Below are positions 7,033-9,636 of a stretch of DNA of 9,636 nucleotides, in pieces. The notes under the pieces are model-generated. The model had not been told where the DNA came from, made no database searches, and was given only the letters and a program-made list of their open reading frames with translations. The stretch lies in NCBI GenBank assembly GCA_900553045.1, contig USBW01000015.1, positions 1-9,636 of the forward strand, given 5' to 3'. The DNA comes from an uncultured Mycoplasmatota bacterium (lineage in GTDB: Bacteria > Bacillota_I > Bacilli_A > RF39 > UBA660). Numbering within the stretch: the first letter of the stretch is position 1; every line of letters begins with the position of its first letter. Made by a program: the position numbers and the translations under genes.

Positions 7033-7473
7033 CTTAGAAGATTCATCTTCCTTTGCCTCTACAGTTGCTTTAACTTCTTTTTCTTCTTTTACTTCCTTAG
7101 CAGCTTTTTTTGCTCCAGGCTTTTTACTACCTTTAGCTACTTCTACTAATTCTTTAAAAGCTTCTTTATCATAGATAGCTAACTCTGCTAACATCTTTCT
7201 GTTGATTTCAACACCAGCATTAGTTAGACCATTTATAAATTTAGAATAACTGATACCGTTAACGCGACACTCAGCATTAATTCTAGTAATCCATAATTTT
7301 CTAAATTCTCTTTTGTTTTGCTTTCTATCACGATAAGCATATTTTAATGAGTGCATAACTTGCTCTTGAGCAGTCTTATACAATCTATGTTTACTTCCAA
7401 AGTAACCCTCGGCCTGTTTTAAAACTTTCTTACGTCTAGCACGAGTAGCAACACTATTCTTAACTCTTGTCAT
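6925..7473 (-). CDS. rplT: 50S ribosomal protein L20 with C-terminal extension
   Basis: Residues 1 to about 116 are a complete L20: [20 protein letters not shown] (11-30), [21 protein letters not shown] (46-66) and [13 protein letters not shown] (87-99). L20 is essential for 50S assembly and, in Bacillus and E. coli, represses its own infC-rpmI-rplT operon. Usual length is about 117-120; this one is 182. The extra 65 residues are a Lys/Glu/Ala-rich linker (117-147) and a C-terminal module (148-182) with [14 protein letters not shown] and [11 protein letters not shown], the same SAP/HeH or Rho_N-like unit that ends S2. The start has AAGGAGGAG upstream and lies 13 nt after rpmI. Confidence 0.96.
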   Translation of the reverse strand: MTRVKNSVATRARRKKVLKQAEGYFGSKHRLYKTAQEQVMHSLKYAYRDRKQNKREFRKLWITRINAECRVNGISYSKFINGLTNAGVEINRKMLAELAIYDKEAFKELVEVAKGSKKPGAKKAAKEVKEEKEVKATVEAKEDESSKSLEAMTVAELKKLAKEKNVEGYTTMKKAELIAALK

Positions 7474-7486
7474 GTCTTACTCCTCC

Positions 7487-7675
7487 TTAAATAATGTTTT
7501 TAACTCTCTTAAAATCAGAGCTGCTCAAACCTGATTGAGCTCTTTTCTTTCTGTTTGCAACAGTTGGTTTCTTACCAGTCTTGTGTTGTCCTACAGAATT
7601 ACATTTTGTAATATTTCCACTTTGTTTGATATTTAACACTTTTTTCATACCTTTATGTGTCTTAACTTTTGGCAT
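7487..7675 (-). CDS. rpmI: 50S ribosomal protein L35
   Basis: This 62-residue basic protein matches L35 (usually 64-66). It begins MPKVKTHKGMKKV, and AQSGLSSSDFKRVKNII fits the conserved C-terminus. It is the middle gene of the infC-rpmI-rplT operon. The ribosome binding site AGGAGGG overlaps the infC stop codon TAG, and the gap is only 10 nt, so translation is probably coupled. Confidence 0.95.
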   Translation of the reverse strand: MPKVKTHKGMKKVLNIKQSGNITKCNSVGQHKTGKKPTVANRKKRAQSGLSSSDFKRVKNII

Positions 7676-7685
7676 AATTTCCCTC

Positions 7686-8216
7686 CTACTTTTCTTTTAT
7701 CGGTGTAAGTAACATTGTCATGTTCCTGCCTTCTAGTTTAGCTTTCTGTTCAATAGTAGCAATCTCACTAACACGAGAAGCAAACTTGTTCATAACTTCT
7801 TCACCAAGCTCCGGATGAGCCATCTGTCTTCCCTTAAAACGAATACTAAGTTTAACCTTGTGACCCTTCTCTAAATATTTAGAAGCATTGCGCAACTTAG
7901 TTTCAAAGTCACCAACATCAATAACAGGCGATAAACGATACTCTTTTAACTCTGTCATATTAGCTTGCTGTCTTTTACGCGCCTCTTTTTGCTTTTTAGA
8001 CTTCTCATATTTAAACTTGTTGTAATCCATAATCTTACATACTGGTGGATTAGCATTTGGACTTATCAAAACTAAGTCTAATCCAGCATAATTAGCTATC
8101 GTTAAAGCATCTTTAATTCCCTTAACACCCAATTGTTCCCCATTAGGACCAATCACTAGAACAGAACTGACTCTAATTTGTTCATTACATAACAAATCAT
8201 TATTATTGTTTGCTAT
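7686..8216 (-). CDS. infC: Translation initiation factor IF-3 (proposed AUA start)
   Basis: IF-3 binds the 30S subunit, keeps subunits apart and checks the start codon. With the proposed start it has 176 residues, the normal length. The N-terminal domain begins LLCNEQIRVSSVLVIGPNGE, and the family signature ICKIMDYNKFKYE-like sequence (PPVCKIMDYNKFKYE) follows. The C-terminal domain includes VKLSIRFKGRQMAH and ends in LLTPIKEK. The frame stays open upstream to a GTG at 8274-8276, but that stretch contains the terminator hairpin and the Shine-Dalgarno. The best start is the ATA at 8214-8216, 8 nt after GGAGG and directly before the conserved N-terminus. infC is known to use rare start codons (AUU in E. 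coli and relatives) for autoregulation, so an AUA is plausible but unproven. Confidence 0.93.
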   Translation of the reverse strand: MANNNNDLLCNEQIRVSSVLVIGPNGEQLGVKGIKDALTIANYAGLDLVLISPNANPPVCKIMDYNKFKYEKSKKQKEARKRQQANMTELKEYRLSPVIDVGDFETKLRNASKYLEKGHKVKLSIRFKGRQMAHPELGEEVMNKFASRVSEIATIEQKAKLEGRNMTMLLTPIKEK

Positions 8217-8222
8217 ACAAAA

Positions 8223-8229
8223 CACCTCC
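8223..8229 (-). promoter_or_regulatory. Shine-Dalgarno that decides the infC start
   Basis: GGAGGTG on the minus strand is followed, after 8 nt measured from GGAGG, by ATA and then the conserved IF-3 N-terminus. No ATG, and no GTG or TTG at proper spacing, lies in frame. Confidence 0.75.
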
Positions 8230-8241
8230 AAAATATATAAT

Positions 8242-8264
8242 AAAAAGAGCACGAAATGTACTCT
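8242..8264 (-). terminator. Attenuator-like terminator in the infC leader
   Basis: Minus-strand AGAGTAC (8258-8264) pairs with GTGCTCT (8246-8252) over an ATTTC loop. The 7-bp stem has one G-U and is followed by TTTTT. It ends about 13 nt before the Shine-Dalgarno, the place expected for regulated premature termination. Confidence 0.65.
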
Positions 8265-8375
8265 ATCACAAAACACTCTAAAAACACCTTAACAAATAAA
8301 GTTTAAAAGCATTTTACCTATAACCTACAAGCTATCAGGTGGATAGAAACATCTCTTTCTTTTTTTACAACTAAG

Positions 8376-8404
8376 ATTATAAAGAAAAAAGTTATATTTG
8401 TCAA
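8376..8404 (-). promoter_or_regulatory. Consensus sigma-A promoter of the infC operon
   Basis: TTGACA (8399-8404), a 17-nt spacer and TATAAT (8376-8381): a perfect match in both hexamers and spacing. It should be a very strong promoter, consistent with a ribosomal protein operon and with control lying downstream in the leader. Confidence 0.92.
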
Positions 8405-8449
8405 TCATTTTAGTATATTTTATTACAAAAACAAGCCAAATATAACCTT
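8385..8449 (-). terminator. Possible long-loop terminator of dedA overlapping the infC promoter
   Basis: Minus-strand GTTATATTTG (8437-8446) and CAAATATAAC (8391-8400) are a perfect 10-bp inverted repeat, extendable by a G-U and two A-U pairs, followed by six T. The 36-nt loop makes it less efficient than a compact hairpin. Its 3' arm includes part of the infC -35. It could equally be an operator-like repeat around the promoter. Confidence 0.4.
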
Positions 8450-8456
8450 ATAAAAA

Positions 8457-9110
8457 CTATTTATCTTCTTTTAAAGAAGTATCCTTAACAACATTCTTCT
8501 TATTCTTCCTTTTCTTTAACAAGATTCGTACTAAGAAGAAAACTAAAAGTAATAAGATAAGAACAAAAACTAAATAAGAGTAATTTCCAAAGAAATCAAC
8601 AACATAACTCCAATTTTCTCCTAAGTAATAGCCACATAGAACTAAAACCGTATTCCAAATTAAAGTACCAATAGTAGTTAAAAGAATAAATAATCCAAAA
8701 TTCATCTTAGTCATTCCTGCAGGAATAGAAATTAAACTTCTGACAATCGGTACAAAACGGCAGATAAAGACTGCAAGTTTTTCTTTCTTTTCAAACCAGT
8801 TCTGAGCTTTAGCAACATCACTTGGCTTGATGCGCAAAATCCGACCTACTTTAGAAGAAAGAATCTTATTAATTCGCTCCTCTGAAAAAAAACGACCAAT
8901 TAAATAAAGAATAATAGCTCCAAGCACACTACCTAAAGTAGCATAAATAATAACTAAAGGAACTTCTAGTTCTGTATAAGTTGTAAGAAAACCACCAAAA
9001 GATAGAATAACCTCTGAAGGAATTGGTGGAAAAACATTCTCAATCGCTATTAAAAATAAAATTCCAAAATAACCAAATTGATTAACTAATGATATAATTA
9101 ACTCTTCCAT
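8457..9110 (-). CDS. DedA family membrane protein
   Basis: DedA proteins are integral membrane proteins of the SNARE-associated/VTT fold; some members flip phospholipids or undecaprenyl phosphate. Taking the ATG at 9108-9110 gives 217 residues, typical for the family. Conserved family features are visible: AIENVFPPIPSE (22-33), with E24 and E33, and RFVPIVRSLISIPAGMTKMN (118-137), with the essential-type arginines R118 and R124. Hydrophobic spans lie at about 14-24, 50-72, 138-160 and 176-198, followed by a Lys-rich cytoplasmic tail. A GTG two codons earlier overlaps the ribosome binding site (TAGGTG) and is unlikely. It has its own strong promoter. Which lipid, if any, it moves cannot be told. 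Confidence 0.9.
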   Translation of the reverse strand: MEELIISLVNQFGYFGILFLIAIENVFPPIPSEVILSFGGFLTTYTELEVPLVIIYATLGSVLGAIILYLIGRFFSEERINKILSSKVGRILRIKPSDVAKAQNWFEKKEKLAVFICRFVPIVRSLISIPAGMTKMNFGLFILLTTIGTLIWNTVLVLCGYYLGENWSYVVDFFGNYSYLVFVLILLLLVFFLVRILLKKRKNKKNVVKDTSLKEDK

Positions 9111-9131
9111 AGACACCTACTTACCAATAAA

Positions 9132-9160
9132 ATTTTAACATATCACTACATAGCTGTCAA
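9132..9160 (-). promoter_or_regulatory. Strong promoter of dedA
   Basis: Minus strand TTGACA (9155-9160), 17-nt spacer, then TAAAAT (9132-9137) preceded by TG one base upstream (extended -10). The predicted start lies about 15 nt before the dedA ATG. Confidence 0.88.
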
Positions 9161-9164
9161 ACTG

Positions 9165-9636
9165 TTACAAGTATAATTGACGCTTTAATGTCGGCTCATT
9201 AACTAGATTAGTTTTCGTCCTAAAAAAGATCTTATCTAATCTTGGGCTATTAATATTATTAACATTATAGTGATAACTATAGACAACTTTTTTCAAAAAC
9301 TCAAAAAATAAATTAAAATTGCCCCTACAAAGAGTAAGATATTTTAAAAACAGGTCATTATTTTTGAAACAAGTAATATTATATTGATTTAAAATTGCAT
9401 TCAACTCGCTATGTGTCGAATATACATATTTTGTCTCAAGCGGGTCTTCGCCGTCTCTTACCCACGGAAATTCATCATCCGAACAGCCTCGTGGCAGACC
9501 GTTGTATCCCATTGACAGAATTTTGTTATCTGCACTTACGATACAGCATCCCACCTGGGTATTCGGATCTTTTGACCGTCTTCCCGAGAGAATGGCAACT
9601 CCCATAAAATATTCATCCCAGGAAATATAATCCTGT
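9165..9636 (-). CDS. dCMP deaminase fragment fused in frame to an unrelated tail; runs off right edge
   Basis: The frame is open from the right edge to a TAA at 9165. From the edge to about 9387 it encodes a typical dCMP deaminase N-terminal part: [42 protein letters not shown] and the zinc-site [10 protein letters not shown] (HSE in the HxE position). The family next needs a PCxxC motif for zinc, but it is absent. After ILN the sequence becomes an unrelated 74-residue AT-rich tail ending TLKRQLYL, which I do not recognise. By hand count GC is 47% in 9421-9600 and 26% in 9181-9360. The true start lies beyond the window; the Met at 9605 is internal. As it stands the protein could not form the full zinc site. 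The likely explanations are a chimeric assembly or a recombination joint, with the tail being the end of a different resident gene. Confidence 0.7.
   Translation of the reverse strand, partial: QDYISWDEYFMGVAILSGRRSKDPNTQVGCCIVSADNKILSMGYNGLPRGCSDDEFPWVRDGEDPLETKYVYSTHSELNAILNQYNITCFKNNDLFLKYLTLCRGNFNLFFEFLKKVVYSYHYNVNNINSPRLDKIFFRTKTNLVNEPTLKRQLYL
9384..9390. other. Composition and homology breakpoint
   Basis: Deaminase similarity ends at the Asn codon 9387-9389. GC falls from about 47% to about 26% across this point. No insertion-sequence ends, target duplication or inverted repeats are visible here. Confidence 0.6.

Larger units (their letters stand above)
8217..8369 (-). promoter_or_regulatory. 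infC-rpmI-rplT leader, probable L20-type autoregulatory element
   Basis: About 150 nt separate the predicted start from the infC start. The leader has a hairpin CTATC-CACCT-GATAG (8332-8346) whose loop is complementary to AGGTG at 8285-8289 and to the Shine-Dalgarno (8223-8227). The 9-mer AGGTGTTTT occurs at both places. A terminator hairpin lies just before the ribosome binding site. Firmicutes carry an L20-binding leader at this position. I infer the same class from position and layout, not from a covariance match. Confidence 0.55.

Noticed and set aside
6989..7174. Plus-strand open frame opposite rplT
   Set aside because: It is a shadow of the low-complexity Lys/Glu linker, rich in Ser/Ala/Phe as expected for its complement.
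8217..8276. Longer IF-3 starting at GTG 8274-8276
   Set aside because: The extra 20 codons contain the terminator hairpin and the GGAGG site, are hydrophobic and unlike IF-3, and have no ribosome binding site upstream.
9111..9116. DedA start at GTG 9114-9116
   Set aside because: The GTG is part of the ribosome binding site TAGGTG. The ATG two codons later has workable spacing.
9414..9420. TGTCGAA (0A box) inside the deaminase fragment
   Set aside because: It is coding, in the foreign-looking segment, with no promoter nearby.
9395..9607. Plus-strand open frame opposite the deaminase
   Set aside because: The opposite strand has clear deaminase motifs in the same DNA, so this is a shadow.

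Overview
This is an AT-rich stretch of a low-GC, Gram-positive-type (Firmicutes) chromosome. Every gene reads on the minus strand. Spo0A points to an endospore-forming lineage or a descendant of one. Base composition, consensus sigma-A promoters, strong GGAGG-type ribosome binding sites and the infC-rpmI-rplT order all fit a gut Bacilli/Mollicutes-like or Clostridia genome. I cannot name the genus. Both ends of the window cut through genes.

Layout in the direction of transcription (right to left). At the right edge (9165-9636) is a dCMP deaminase fragment of about 47% GC. It switches abruptly, near 9387, to an unrelated tail of about 26% GC. Next is dedA with a near-consensus promoter. A perfect-consensus promoter (8376-8404) and a leader of about 150 nt with an attenuator-like terminator then lead into a translation gene block: infC, rpmI, rplT, rpsB, tsf, and a thioredoxin-like lipoprotein gene closed by a strong terminator. 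frr follows with its own promoter and terminator. Then come the pgk-tpiA glycolysis pair, closed by a strong hairpin, and spo0A with its own promoter. Last is the N-terminal part of an AAA_14/DUF4143-type ATPase that runs off the left edge.

The most notable points are these. (1) Ribosomal proteins S2 and L20 both carry a long charged extension ending in the same 35-residue SAP/HeH/Rho_N-like module, 23 of 35 residues identical between the two. (2) infC appears to start at an AUA codon, with a leader hairpin whose CACCT loop can pair with the Shine-Dalgarno sequence. (3) Perfect Spo0A boxes lie just upstream of the promoters of spo0A and of the neighbouring ATPase gene, suggesting a small Spo0A-controlled locus. 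(4) The usual rpsB-tsf-pyrH-frr cluster lacks pyrH here and has a redox-type lipoprotein gene in its place. (5) The right end looks like an assembly chimera or a very recent recombination junction.

Functionally the window is a housekeeping block: translation initiation, elongation, recycling and ribosomal proteins, beside lower glycolysis and the sporulation master regulator.
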